From RGIG8745 sp045576655 (GTDB lineage Bacteria > Bacteroidota > Bacteroidia > Bacteroidales > Bacteroidaceae), in contig JAZNGW010000021.1 in NCBI GenBank assembly GCA_045576655.1, positions 1 through 37,876 on the forward strand: a stretch of 37,876 bases of DNA, in the 5' to 3' direction. This document shows, piece by piece, positions 29,152-37,656 of the stretch; the first letter of the stretch is position 1, and every line of letters begins with the position of its first letter. The notes beneath the pieces are model-generated. The model was not told the origin of the DNA. It ran no database searches and saw only the letters and a program-made list of their open reading frames with translations. The translations under genes and the position numbers were made by a program.

Positions 29152-31389
29152 TTAGAATTTGAGTGTAAGATGGGCAAGGAAGTTTGTTCCAGCTTGTGCG
29201 GCATAGCCGGCATAGTCATAGCGCACACGTTGTCCGTTGCCGTCCTTGTAGAATCCGCTGCCGGCATATCCGTTGTTCTCATACTCTTCGTTGAAGAGGT
29301 TGTAGACGGTACAGCCTATTGTGGCAGACTTTATGTGTGGCAACTTGAATGTATAGGAGAGGTTCAGGTTGCTTACGAAATATGCGTCGAGCACGTGGTT
29401 TTCACAATCGGCATTACTCATGTATTGCTTGCTGACGTATTGGGTTTGTAGTGATGCGTTCAGTCCCTTGAATGTGTAACCGATTTGATTGTTGAGGATG
29501 AAGTCGGGAGAGAATGCAATATGGGTGTCGCCTTTTTTTGTGGACCATTGTTCGCCACCAACCCATTCGTCTTCATAGAGGGTTTCGGTGAAGTTCTTCA
29601 CTCGGTTCTTGCTTATAGTGGCATTGATATCCCATGTGAATCCGCAATCCAGTTTGACACCAGCCATGAGTTCGACTCCCATGCGGTAGCTCTCTGGCAC
29701 ATTAGCCGCTACAGGTTCGCCTATTTCATTGAGTTCGCCTGTTAGCACAAGCTGGTCTTTGTAGTCCATGTAGTAGAGGTTTGCTCCGAGGTTAAACCTT
29801 TTGTTTGCGAAGATGTAGCCTAATTCATAGTCGAACAATCTTTCAGCTTTGGGATGTTCAAGAAGTTTGCCATCGGTGTAATTGTTGCGTGTGGGCTCTT
29901 TTTGTGCCACGCTGAACGACCCGAATAGTCTATGGTTATCATTAATCTGCCATGAAAGACCGAATTTGGGATTGAAGAAGTCGAACGTGTCGTCAATGTC
30001 AAGTCTCTGCAAACCATCGTTCGTTACGGAATTCCACTTGTCGTTGTGTCCTTTGATTGAGTAATCAATGTGTCGATACTGAAGGTCTGCGTATGCGTTC
30101 AGATTATCCGTAAGGGAGTAGTCAGCTTTAAGATATATGTTGCCGTCGGTCTTAACGCCTTCGTTACGGTAGTATTCGTGGTCGGGTGTAAGCATTCCGG
30201 TATAGTTTTTTACCCATAGCACTTTGCCGAAATGGTCGCCTTCGTAACGGTTGAGTGCTCCGCCAAGCGACGCTTTTAGTTTTTCGTTCTTGTAGTTGAG
30301 CGAGAAGACTCCACCTCCGAAGTGGTTGTCCATAGCCTTTTTACGGACAAGGTCGCTCTCATCAACAAGCGCACCGTCCTGCATGAATGGTTGTAGGGCA
30401 TATTCCACGAGTCTGCGTCCATCCTTGTATTCCTGATAATATCCGTCACCCTTGGTGTAGTGGAGTCCAAAGTTCAGGTTCCATGTTGGCGAGAAGGTGT
30501 GATTGACCAGGAGTTGCCAGTTCTTCTGCACATAATTGTCGGTCTGGTCATTATAATAATGAGCGACTCCATTATCGTCGGTATACATGTAACCGCATGA
30601 ATTGTACTTTCTGCCAAATTCTGCCATCTCCTCTTTGGATGCATAGTTCCACGCGTGGTAAGTACGTTCTTTGCCTGCAAAAGTGATGAGTTTCACCGAA
30701 GTGTTATCTGTGTAGTATGCACCTTGCAGATAATAGGAGTTTAGACCAACTTCGGCACGGTCAATATATCCGTCTGTGCTGATATTTGACAATCTTGCAT
30801 CAAAAGTCCAGTGTCCCCCTATAAGTCCTGTTCCGACTTTGACAGTTTCCTTATGTGTATTGAACGAACCATACGAACCGCTGAACTCCGCATAAGGCTT
30901 GAGCGAACTGTGTCCTGTTTGTAAATTTACGCTTGCACCAAAAGCGCCTGCGCCATTTGTGGATGTTCCTGCACCACGCTGTATCTGTATGTCCTTGACT
31001 GATGATGCCAAGTCTGGCAAGTTGACCCAGAATACGCTATGGCTTTCAGCATCGTTAATAGGAATCCCGTTGGCTGTGACATTGATACGTGTGGCGTCAA
31101 CGCCTCTCACTCTCAATGTTGTGTAGCCGATACCTCCTCCAGCATCGCTTGTAGTTATCGCGCTCGGAGTCATAGATAACAAATAAGGAAGGTCTTGTCC
31201 GAAGTTGACTTTGTTAATCTCTTCGCTGCTGATATTTGTGAAGGCAACAGGTGTGGTTTTAGTGGCTCTGGTCGACATGATGTTTACATCGTTAAGTTCC
31301 ACGGTGCGCAATGAGTCGTTTGAACCATTTGTTGCGGACATGCCAAGTGTGGTTAGTAGCAAACTTGACGCAATTAGATTTCTTTTCAT
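29152..31389 (-). CDS. TonB-dependent receptor, probable thiamine uptake
   Basis: The 745-residue outer-membrane protein has a signal peptide (NLIASSLLLTTLGMSATNG). A plug domain covers about 30-150 (VELNDVNIMSTRATKTT near the TonB box, LRVRGVDATRINVTANGIPIND, IQIQRGAGTSTNGAGAFGAS). A 22-strand-type barrel follows and ends GTNFLAHLTLKF with the terminal Phe. It lacks the N-terminal carboxypeptidase-like domain of SusC proteins. It lies behind the TPP riboswitch and 68 bases before pnuT. The natural inference is active uptake of thiamine or its phosphates through the outer membrane. Confidence 0.9.
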   Translation of the reverse strand: MKRNLIASSLLLTTLGMSATNGSNDSLRTVELNDVNIMSTRATKTTPVAFTNISSEEINKVNFGQDLPYLLSMTPSAITTSDAGGGIGYTTLRVRGVDATRINVTANGIPINDAESHSVFWVNLPDLASSVKDIQIQRGAGTSTNGAGAFGASVNLQTGHSSLKPYAEFSGSYGSFNTHKETVKVGTGLIGGHWTFDARLSNISTDGYIDRAEVGLNSYYLQGAYYTDNTSVKLITFAGKERTYHAWNYASKEEMAEFGRKYNSCGYMYTDDNGVAHYYNDQTDNYVQKNWQLLVNHTFSPTWNLNFGLHYTKGDGYYQEYKDGRRLVEYALQPFMQDGALVDESDLVRKKAMDNHFGGGVFSLNYKNEKLKASLGGALNRYEGDHFGKVLWVKNYTGMLTPDHEYYRNEGVKTDGNIYLKADYSLTDNLNAYADLQYRHIDYSIKGHNDKWNSVTNDGLQRLDIDDTFDFFNPKFGLSWQINDNHRLFGSFSVAQKEPTRNNYTDGKLLEHPKAERLFDYELGYIFANKRFNLGANLYYMDYKDQLVLTGELNEIGEPVAANVPESYRMGVELMAGVKLDCGFTWDINATISKNRVKNFTETLYEDEWVGGEQWSTKKGDTHIAFSPDFILNNQIGYTFKGLNASLQTQYVSKQYMSNADCENHVLDAYFVSNLNLSYTFKLPHIKSATIGCTVYNLFNEEYENNGYAGSGFYKDGNGQRVRYDYAGYAAQAGTNFLAHLTLKF

Positions 31390-31639
31390 TCTTTCTTGAA
31401 TTTAGAGTGTTAAAATTTCCGCGAAATCGTTTACGGCAAGCCAGGATGATTTATGCGCCTAAGCACACTGGGCTATTCCATTCAGGAGAATTGCTGTTAT
31501 AGAAAGATATGCAAATATTAATAGTCCACGCGTATGACAGATTTTGCACAACTTTCATATATTAGGCATTCTTCATGAATGGGCGTGTAGCGAATTCACG
31601 ATAATACAAAATACAGAAAGGGGAAAATACTTATTAATT
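31390..31639 (-). other. 250-base leader between TPP riboswitch and receptor gene
   Basis: No gene is seen. On the minus strand TGTGC/GCGCA with outer AGCC/GGCT can form a hairpin near 31450-31480, but no T-tract follows it. The mechanism of the riboswitch (termination or translation) is therefore not evident. Confidence 0.5.
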
Positions 31640-31716
31640 CTTCCCTACGCCGGCATTACCCGGATCAGGTTAATGGGTATGATCTCAGCCCGTAGTGTTA
31701 GGGCACCCCTCATCGA
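31640..31716 (-). promoter_or_regulatory. TPP (THI-box) riboswitch
   Basis: The minus strand has all conserved parts of the thiamine pyrophosphate aptamer in order: GAGGGGTGCCC, CGGGCTGAGATCATACCC (the CUGAGA pyrimidine-sensing motif), ACCTGATCCGGGTAATGCC (the pyrophosphate-sensing helix) and GGCGTAGGGAA. It begins about 10 bases after the promoter and controls the receptor-pnuT-thiN operon, expected to be off when TPP is plentiful. Confidence 0.97.
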
Positions 31717-31724
31717 AATCACCG

Positions 31725-31755
31725 CAAAAGTACATATTTTTATTATAACAGCAAA
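31725..31755 (-). promoter_or_regulatory. promoter of the thiamine operon
   Basis: TTTG, 19 bases, TACTTTTG on the minus strand: a full Bacteroidota consensus promoter placed just before the riboswitch. Confidence 0.85.
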
Positions 31756-31785
31756 ATTCTGATTTTAACTTTGAACTTTTTTGTG

Positions 31786-31793
31786 TAAGTTTG
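31786..31793 (+). promoter_or_regulatory. -7 box of the sugar kinase-Fur unit
   Basis: TAAGTTTG fits TAnnTTTG and lies 26 bases before the ATG at 31820. The -33 element is unclear. Confidence 0.5.
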
Positions 31794-31819
31794 CGATTGA
31801 TAATTGAATTAAGTGTGTT

Positions 31820-32671
31820 ATGAATAGCAAAACGATGGTGCTTATAGCTGATAGCGGTTCGACTAAAACGGCGTGGCGCTTGAAATCAAACGGCGTGGTT
31901 GTTGACTCTTTTAACACATGCGGGGTTAATCCATCAGTGCAAAGTGTGGAAGAGATAGAGCAAGTCTTTTCCGGAGAATTGATGCCACATGTTGGCGATC
32001 CGGCATCATTGGATAAAATATTTTTCTATGGTGCAGGTTGTACTCCACAACGTTGTGGTGTAGTAACTGATGTGTTTAGGAATTTGGGATTTAGTAATGC
32101 GTCGTTTGTCGTCGCTAGTGATATGCTTGGTGCGGCTATAGCTGTATGTGGCAATAAACCAGGTATTGTCGGAATTCTTGGCACAGGTTCAAATTCATGC
32201 CAATATGATGGTGAGAAAATTATTTCAAACACTCCTTCTTTGGGGTTTATACTTGGAGATGAGGGAGGGGGCGCGTATATAGGAAAGAGGCTTGTAGGGG
32301 ATTGCCTAAAGGGGGTGATGCCGGAACACATATGCAGAGTGTTTGCTGAAGAAACTGGTATGGATGTGGCAACTATAGTGCAGAAGGTGTATCGTGAGTC
32401 TGCTCCGAATAGGTTTCTGGCAGGTTTGTCACGTTTTTGTGCAGACCATTTGGATGAGCCAGAAATACGCTTGTTGCTCGTAGATTGTTTTGAGCAATAT
32501 TTCAAAAGAAACATATTGAAATATGAAAACCCTTCAAGAACAGTTCATCTCGTAGGTTCTATAGCGGAAATATACAAGGAGCAGGTAGCGGAATCTGCTG
32601 AGAAATGCAATCTTCGTATTGGGCAAATTCTGCGTATGCCGATTGATGGATTGGCAGAACAACTAAACTAA
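31820..32671 (+). CDS. BadF/BadG-family sugar kinase (N-acetylglucosamine kinase-like)
   Basis: The 283-residue ASKHA-fold protein starts LIADSGSTKTAWRL (phosphate-1 motif) and has GTGSNSCQYDGE (phosphate-2), LGFILGDEGGGAYIGKRL, typical of eukaryotic-type GlcNAc kinases and their bacterial relatives, and VHLVGSIAEIYKEQV (adenosine motif). It most likely phosphorylates an amino sugar such as GlcNAc or glucosamine, perhaps from cell-wall recycling; the exact sugar is not shown. A Fur-family gene follows after 9 bases. Confidence 0.87.
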   Translation: MNSKTMVLIADSGSTKTAWRLKSNGVVVDSFNTCGVNPSVQSVEEIEQVFSGELMPHVGDPASLDKIFFYGAGCTPQRCGVVTDVFRNLGFSNASFVVASDMLGAAIAVCGNKPGIVGILGTGSNSCQYDGEKIISNTPSLGFILGDEGGGAYIGKRLVGDCLKGVMPEHICRVFAEETGMDVATIVQKVYRESAPNRFLAGLSRFCADHLDEPEIRLLLVDCFEQYFKRNILKYENPSRTVHLVGSIAEIYKEQVAESAEKCNLRIGQILRMPIDGLAEQLN

Positions 32672-32680
32672 CTTTTTTGT

Positions 32681-33121
32681 ATGGATGCGGAGAGTATTCT
32701 TATATCACATAATGTACGTCCGACAACAAACAGGATAATTGTTATGCGTGCATTGATGATGCATGACAAACTCATGTCTATAAAGGACTTTGAGGAAAAG
32801 ATTATAACTCTGGACCGATCTTCTATTTTTCGAACTTTGCGCTTGTTCGTTAAGCATCATCTCATACATGAGGTTGAAGATGGTTCTGGAGCATTGAAGT
32901 ACGAACTGTGCCGTGCCGAACATTGTACAGATCATCATGATGATTTGCACCCGCATTTCTTTTGTGAGTCATGCAAACGTACAGTATGCTTGTCTGATAT
33001 GCCAATCCCAAAGGTTAGTTTTGTAGATGGCAGCATTGTACATAGCGTGAATTTCGTTTTAAAGGGAATCTGTGGAGAGTGTGCTGGAAACGTGCCCGTT
33101 GTTGGAGTCGATGAACTTTGA
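32681..33121 (+). CDS. Fur-family metalloregulator
   Basis: The 146-residue protein has the N-terminal winged helix of Fur proteins (ISHNVRPTTNRIIVMRALM, DRSSIFRTLRLFVKHHLIHEVE). The C-terminal metal part follows with HCTDHHDDLHPHFFCESC, and CGEC near the end, the two CxxC pairs of a structural zinc site. Regulatory ligands include the HHDDLHPH histidines. Whether it senses iron, zinc or peroxide cannot be decided. It lies 9 bases after the kinase gene. Its last 63 bases overlap the end of the opposite lipoprotein gene. Confidence 0.9.
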   Translation: MDAESILISHNVRPTTNRIIVMRALMMHDKLMSIKDFEEKIITLDRSSIFRTLRLFVKHHLIHEVEDGSGALKYELCRAEHCTDHHDDLHPHFFCESCKRTVCLSDMPIPKVSFVDGSIVHSVNFVLKGICGECAGNVPVVGVDEL

Positions 33122-33631
33122 TAAACTCAATTCTCCATTTACAGTGACTGATATGTCGATGGGAATGTAGTATTCTTCGTCATCAGGGTCGCCCACACTC
33201 GCAACAAAATAAAATTTATCGTGTACGTTCTCTTTGTTGTAGTTGAAATTGAATCCCATGAGAACAATTGTTTCATAGATTTCTTCCGGAATGAAATTTT
33301 TGAATGTTGCCTTTGTAAAGGTTGTTGAATAAATGTTATTCCCGTCTTTTGTTATTGACAACTTAATCTGGTTGTCATAGTATTTGCGCTCTGACGAGTT
33401 TGTTACAATAGGCAAAGACTTTGAGGGGCTAAATTCGTATGAATAATAGTATTTGTTGCCGTTGACTTCCACTTCGCTATTGTTTGTGTATTGGTTCATA
33501 GCAATAGTGTCGGGTGGTGTGATTGTTTCGTTCTCTGTACTGATAATTACACTTGTATTTGGATTCTTTTCGTTGCAAGCAACAAGAGATGCGGCAATGA
33601 TTGCTGATAGAAGTATTCTTGAAATATTCAT
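33059..33631 (-). CDS. DUF4738 lipoprotein
   Basis: The 190-residue protein has a lipoprotein signal (ILLSAIIAASLVAC, Cys 19) and then the features I recall of DUF4738: EVEVNGNKYYYSYEFSPSKSLPIV, YYDNQIKLSITKDG, FTKATFKNFIPEE and VASVGDPDDEEYYIPIDISV. The function is unknown. The last 20 codons lie in the gene for the Fur-family protein on the opposite strand. Confidence 0.82.
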   Translation of the reverse strand: MNISRILLSAIIAASLVACNEKNPNTSVIISTENETITPPDTIAMNQYTNNSEVEVNGNKYYYSYEFSPSKSLPIVTNSSERKYYDNQIKLSITKDGNNIYSTTFTKATFKNFIPEEIYETIVLMGFNFNYNKENVHDKFYFVASVGDPDDEEYYIPIDISVTVNGELSLSKFIDSNNGHVSSTLSTDSL

Positions 33632-33692
33632 ATTATAGAGTTATTGATGGGACAAAATAAGAAAAACAAAATGAATTTTACAAGATTTTGTG

Positions 33693-33700
33693 TAAGTTTG
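33693..33700 (+). promoter_or_regulatory. -7 box of the helicase gene
   Basis: TAAGTTTG fits TAnnTTTG and lies about 55 bases before the TTG start. Confidence 0.45.
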
Positions 33701-33754
33701 TAAGTTGAAAAAGGTAGGTATTCCTCTGACAAGGATATTACAGGGGACTGTTTT

Positions 33755-36130
33755 TTGAAAAACTCAGAATATATTGTGAATAAGGATTTGTTAGAAGGGT
33801 TTAATGATGCTCAAAGAGAGGCTGTGTTGTATAATGATGGTCCTTCTTTGGTTATAGCTGGTGCGGGTTCGGGCAAGACGCGTGTTCTGACGCATAAGAT
33901 TGCGTATTTGTTGGAGGATGGTTACGAGCCTTGGTCTATTCTTGCACTCACTTTCACGAATAAGGCTGCAAGGGAAATGAAGGAACGTATAGCAGTGATT
34001 GTGGGAGAGGAGAATGCTCGCTATTTGTGGATGGGGACGTTTCACTCTGTGTTTTTGCGTATTCTCCGTATGGAGCATGAGGCGTTGGGATTCTCTTCAA
34101 ACTTTACAATATATGATTCAAGCGATAGTAAGAATCTTGTAAAGGGAATAATCAAGGATATGGGGTTGGACGACAAGGTATACAAACCTTCAAGCATTTT
34201 AGGGAAAATCAGTATGCTGAAGAACCAACTCGTAAGTCCGGAAGACTATGCGTGCAATAATGCTTGCTTTCAAGAAGATTTGAGAAGCAAAATTCCGATG
34301 TTGCGTGATATATATAGAACGTACGTTGCTCGTTGCAAACAGTCGGATGTGATGGATTTTGACGACATTCTTGTTTATACGTTCAGATTGTTTGAGGCAA
34401 ATGAAGATGTGCGCAGAAAATATGTTGAACGTTTTAAGTATGTTCTGGTTGATGAGTATCAGGATACGAACCTTGCTCAGCATCGTATTGTATGGCAATT
34501 GACAAAGGAAAGGCAACGCATTTGTGTTGTAGGCGATGATTCCCAGAGTATATATTCTTTTCGTGGAGCAAATATTGATAATATTCTGTCGTTTAAGGAG
34601 ATATATTCAGACTGCAAGTTGTTTAAGTTGGAACGGAACTATCGTTCCACTCAGATGATTGTTGGTGCTGCAAATAGTTTGATTAAGAAGAATTTCAACC
34701 AGATTCATAAAAATGTCTTTTCTGAAAATGAAAGAGGGGAGAAGCTGTCACTTATTGAAACGTATTCGGATATAGAGGAGGCTACAGTTGTTGCAAAGAA
34801 GTTGTCATATATTAAACTGAAGGATGGTTGCAGATATTCTGATTTTGCGATTCTTTATCGCACTAATGCACAGAGCAGAATTTTTGAGGAGACTTTTCGT
34901 AAGAATGCAATACCTTATAGGATTTATGGTGGACTTTCTTTCTATCAGCGTAAGGAGATAAAGGATATAATTGCATATTTCCGTTTGTCGGTAAACCCCA
35001 ATGACGAAGAGGCTTTTAAAAGGGTTATTAACTATCCGGCACGAGGCATCGGCAATACGACTATTGGGAAGATTGTGTCTGCTGCAAACTATGCAGGTGT
35101 AAGTTTGTGGAATGTAATTTGTTCGCCATTGGAATATGGGTTGGATTTGAATAAGGGCACTTATGCCAAAGTTGATTCGTTCAGAACTCTTATTGATGAT
35201 TTCAGGAAGATGGCGCAGACTGAAAATGCAGATGTTGTTGGCAGGGATATAATTAAGAGGAGCGGTATTGTTGCCGATGTATATGCTGATACATCTCCTG
35301 AAGGCAAAAGCCGCCAAGAGAATATAGAAGAACTCCTATCGGGACTTGAGTCGTTCTGCACATCAAGAATGGAGGAGGGCAATACGAATGTTTCTATAAG
35401 TGATTACTTGTCAGAGGTCTCATTGCTGTCTGATTTAGATTCAGATGATGGCGAAAGTGATGACAAAGTATCCTTGATGACTATACATTCGGCTAAAGGC
35501 TTGGAGTTTAACACTGTTTTTGTTGTCGGACTTGAAGAAAACCTTTTTCCGAGCCAAATGGCTTCATCTTCACCTCGTGAGATGGAGGAGGAACGCCGTT
35601 TGTTTTATGTTGCTATAACGCGTGCGAGTTTGCACTGCTTCCTTACGTTTGCAAAAAGCAGATTTAGGTATGGGAAGATGGAGTTTGCTACGAAGAGTAG
35701 ATTTGTTGATGACATTGCTCCTGAGTATGTTGATAAAAATTTAGCGACGTCATGGAATAGCAAGCAGTCGAATGTGGGCTATAAGAGCAAAACGGAATAT
35801 TCGTGGAAGAATAACGGAGATTTGTTCGGTGGACATAATCCTGCCTGGCAAAGAAAATCGGAACCGATAACGACTCGTATTTCTGCACCTCAAAACTATG
35901 TGTCTGTGCGAAAAGTCGTAACAGGAGGAAGCAAGTCATTGCAGTCACTTAATTCTCTATCTGCAAATAAACCGATTGCGGTGGGTTGTTCAATAGAACA
36001 TGAACGTTTCGGCATTGGCGTTGTAGAAAAGATAGAGGGGGTAGGAGAGAACTGTAAGGCAACGGTAAGTTTTAAGCATGTAGGCACAAAGCAACTGTTG
36101 CTTAAGTTTGCGAAATTCAAGGTGCTATAG
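33755..36130 (+). CDS. pcrA: UvrD/PcrA-type DNA helicase
   Basis: The 791-residue superfamily 1A 3'-5' helicase acts in DNA repair and replication-fork upkeep. Seen in order: the Q motif FNDAQREAV, SLVIAGAGSGKTRVL (Walker A), ALTFTNKAAREMKER (Ia), VLVDEYQDTNLAQHRIV (Walker B), VVGDDSQSIYSFRGA (III), KLERNYRST (IV), SLMTIHSAKGLEF (V) and LFYVAITRA (VI). The C-terminal GCSIEHERFGIGVVEKIEG is the PcrA-type Tudor-like end. No ATG exists near the start. TTG at 33755 or GTG at 33776 must be used. Its stop overlaps the end of hemW by 6 bases. Confidence 0.95.
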   Translation: MKNSEYIVNKDLLEGFNDAQREAVLYNDGPSLVIAGAGSGKTRVLTHKIAYLLEDGYEPWSILALTFTNKAAREMKERIAVIVGEENARYLWMGTFHSVFLRILRMEHEALGFSSNFTIYDSSDSKNLVKGIIKDMGLDDKVYKPSSILGKISMLKNQLVSPEDYACNNACFQEDLRSKIPMLRDIYRTYVARCKQSDVMDFDDILVYTFRLFEANEDVRRKYVERFKYVLVDEYQDTNLAQHRIVWQLTKERQRICVVGDDSQSIYSFRGANIDNILSFKEIYSDCKLFKLERNYRSTQMIVGAANSLIKKNFNQIHKNVFSENERGEKLSLIETYSDIEEATVVAKKLSYIKLKDGCRYSDFAILYRTNAQSRIFEETFRKNAIPYRIYGGLSFYQRKEIKDIIAYFRLSVNPNDEEAFKRVINYPARGIGNTTIGKIVSAANYAGVSLWNVICSPLEYGLDLNKGTYAKVDSFRTLIDDFRKMAQTENADVVGRDIIKRSGIVADVYADTSPEGKSRQENIEELLSGLESFCTSRMEEGNTNVSISDYLSEVSLLSDLDSDDGESDDKVSLMTIHSAKGLEFNTVFVVGLEENLFPSQMASSSPREMEEERRLFYVAITRASLHCFLTFAKSRFRYGKMEFATKSRFVDDIAPEYVDKNLATSWNSKQSNVGYKSKTEYSWKNNGDLFGGHNPAWQRKSEPITTRISAPQNYVSVRKVVTGGSKSLQSLNSLSANKPIAVGCSIEHERFGIGVVEKIEGVGENCKATVSFKHVGTKQLLLKFAKFKVL

Positions 36131-37261
36131 CATCATCAAATCAGACATTATGTCGTCGGAAACAAAAAGTCCGTTGCGGGTGAGTCGCATGGAGTTTGTA
36201 TTGTCACAGAGTTCTAAACGTCCTGCTTCGATATGGGGTCGGGCGTTTTTTATACAATATTCGAGTCTGTGCTTACCGAAAAGTGTCTCTAATCGCTTAA
36301 GATTAATCCCTTTTGCGGTTCTTAACCCCGTCATTACCATTTCATTGAAGCGCTGATTTGGGGTGAGCACTTCTTTTTCGATTATCGGATTATGCGACGT
36401 GATTCCTTCAAGATATTCTTCTAATGAGTTTGGGTTCCATTGGCGAGAGATTCCGTCAAAAGAATGTGCTCCAGCTCCCACGCCCAAATAAGGTATGCCT
36501 TCCCAATAACTTGAGTTATGGCGGGAATGCATACTCGGTTTCCCCCAATTAGATATTTCATAATGTTCATATCCGGATGATTGAAGGCGTTCTATAAGCA
36601 GATTATACATTTCTACAGATATATCTTCATCGATTTCTTCTATGCGTCTGGATTCAAGCATCTTGTAAAGTTGAGTGCCTTCCTCATACATAAGCGAATA
36701 CGCAGATATGTGTTCTGGTGCAAGAAGTAAGGCTTGATCTATGTCTGAATTCCAATCTTCAAGCGATTCATTAGGGAATCCATACATTAAATCAATGCTT
36801 ATATTATCAAAACCAACTTTGCGGGCGTTTTCTATGGATCTCTTTGCAATCTCTGCAGTGTGTCTACGACATAAAAATTCCAGTCTCCTGTCGTTGAAGG
36901 TCTGTATTCCCATACTAAGACGGTTGAAACCTCCTTCGCGTATTGAGCGGAGGAAATCTTCGTTGAGGTCGTCAGGATTGCCTTCAGCTGTTATTTCTGC
37001 ATCGTTTGATACTTGATATATATGTTTGATATGCTTTAATATGTCGCATAGTTGGCTGGCGCTTAGCATAGAGGGAGTTCCTCCGCCAAAGTAGATGGTT
37101 TCTATTTCAGTGTTAGATGGCAAGTAATTGATGCGTAATTCAAGTTCCTTTTTAATTGCTGCTACATATCTGTCCCTCTCTGTTAAACTTGTTGTTGAGA
37201 AGAAATCGCAATAAATGCATCTGCTTTTACAAAAGGGTATGTGAACGTATATACCTGCCAT
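36125..37261 (-). CDS. hemW: radical SAM heme chaperone HemW
   Basis: The 378-residue protein has the radical SAM cluster motif CKSRCIYCDF (CxxxCxxC) at residues about 11-20, preceded by AGIYVHIPF, then YFGGGTPSML, NPDDLNEDFLRSI, RLSMGIQTFNDRRLEFLCRRH and ISIDLMYGFPNESLEDW. A C-terminal HemN-like domain has NSSYWEGIPYLGVGAGAHSF. The family was long named coproporphyrinogen III oxidase-like but is now seen as a heme chaperone. The length is normal. Confidence 0.94.
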   Translation of the reverse strand: MAGIYVHIPFCKSRCIYCDFFSTTSLTERDRYVAAIKKELELRINYLPSNTEIETIYFGGGTPSMLSASQLCDILKHIKHIYQVSNDAEITAEGNPDDLNEDFLRSIREGGFNRLSMGIQTFNDRRLEFLCRRHTAEIAKRSIENARKVGFDNISIDLMYGFPNESLEDWNSDIDQALLLAPEHISAYSLMYEEGTQLYKMLESRRIEEIDEDISVEMYNLLIERLQSSGYEHYEISNWGKPSMHSRHNSSYWEGIPYLGVGAGAHSFDGISRQWNPNSLEEYLEGITSHNPIIEKEVLTPNQRFNEMVMTGLRTAKGINLKRLETLFGKHRLEYCIKNARPHIEAGRLELCDNTNSMRLTRNGLFVSDDIMSDLMML

Positions 37262-37300
37262 ATAGTTTTACGTAATTATATGTAACTCTAATTTTGTTGG

Positions 37301-37308
37301 CAAAGGTA
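37301..37308 (-). promoter_or_regulatory. -7 box of the hemW promoter
   Basis: TACCTTTG fits TAnnTTTG, about 40 bases before the hemW ATG. There is no clear -33 TTTG. Confidence 0.5.
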
Positions 37309-37376
37309 CATTAAAAATGCGAATATAGAGCGTTTTCTCAGAAATGTTGGGCGAATAGTTAGATGAGGGTGAATCA

Positions 37377-37508
37377 CGACTGCAGTGGTGCTTTGTCTCG
37401 ACCGCAGTGGTGTTGAGTCACAACCGCGCTCGTGTAGTGATGCGACCGCGGTGGCGTTATGATACGAAGGCGTTCGTGCTTTGTCTCGACCGCGGTGGAC
37501 TTTAAGAC
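37377..37508. repeat. 22-bp dyad array 2 (six units)
   Basis: Six units of exactly 22 bp start at 37377, 37399, 37421, 37443, 37465 and 37487. The cores are CGACTGCAGTGG, CGACCGCAGTGG, CAACCGCGCTCG, CGACCGCGGTGG, CGAAGGCGTTCG and CGACCGCGGTGG. Units 1 and 5 share the spacer TGCTTTGTCT. The plan, unit length and number of units are the same as in the array at 15188-15319. Confidence 0.85.
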
Positions 37509-37656
37509 TTTGAACTATACATAAAGATCTGCATCATCCAGTTACGACTGATTGTGTAGTATTGGATTTAATGAAACAATGTCATAATAAAGAATATCGT
37601 AGTCTTTTTAGGAAGAATTTCCATTATGCTGTATAAAAATAAAAATCCCCCAAAGT

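Larger units (their letters stand above)
37262..37656. other. 395-bp intergenic region before the insertion sequence
   Basis: It holds the hemW promoter box, the 22-bp dyad array 2 (37377-37508) and about 150 AT-rich bases with no visible gene or further structure up to the IS end. Confidence 0.65.
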
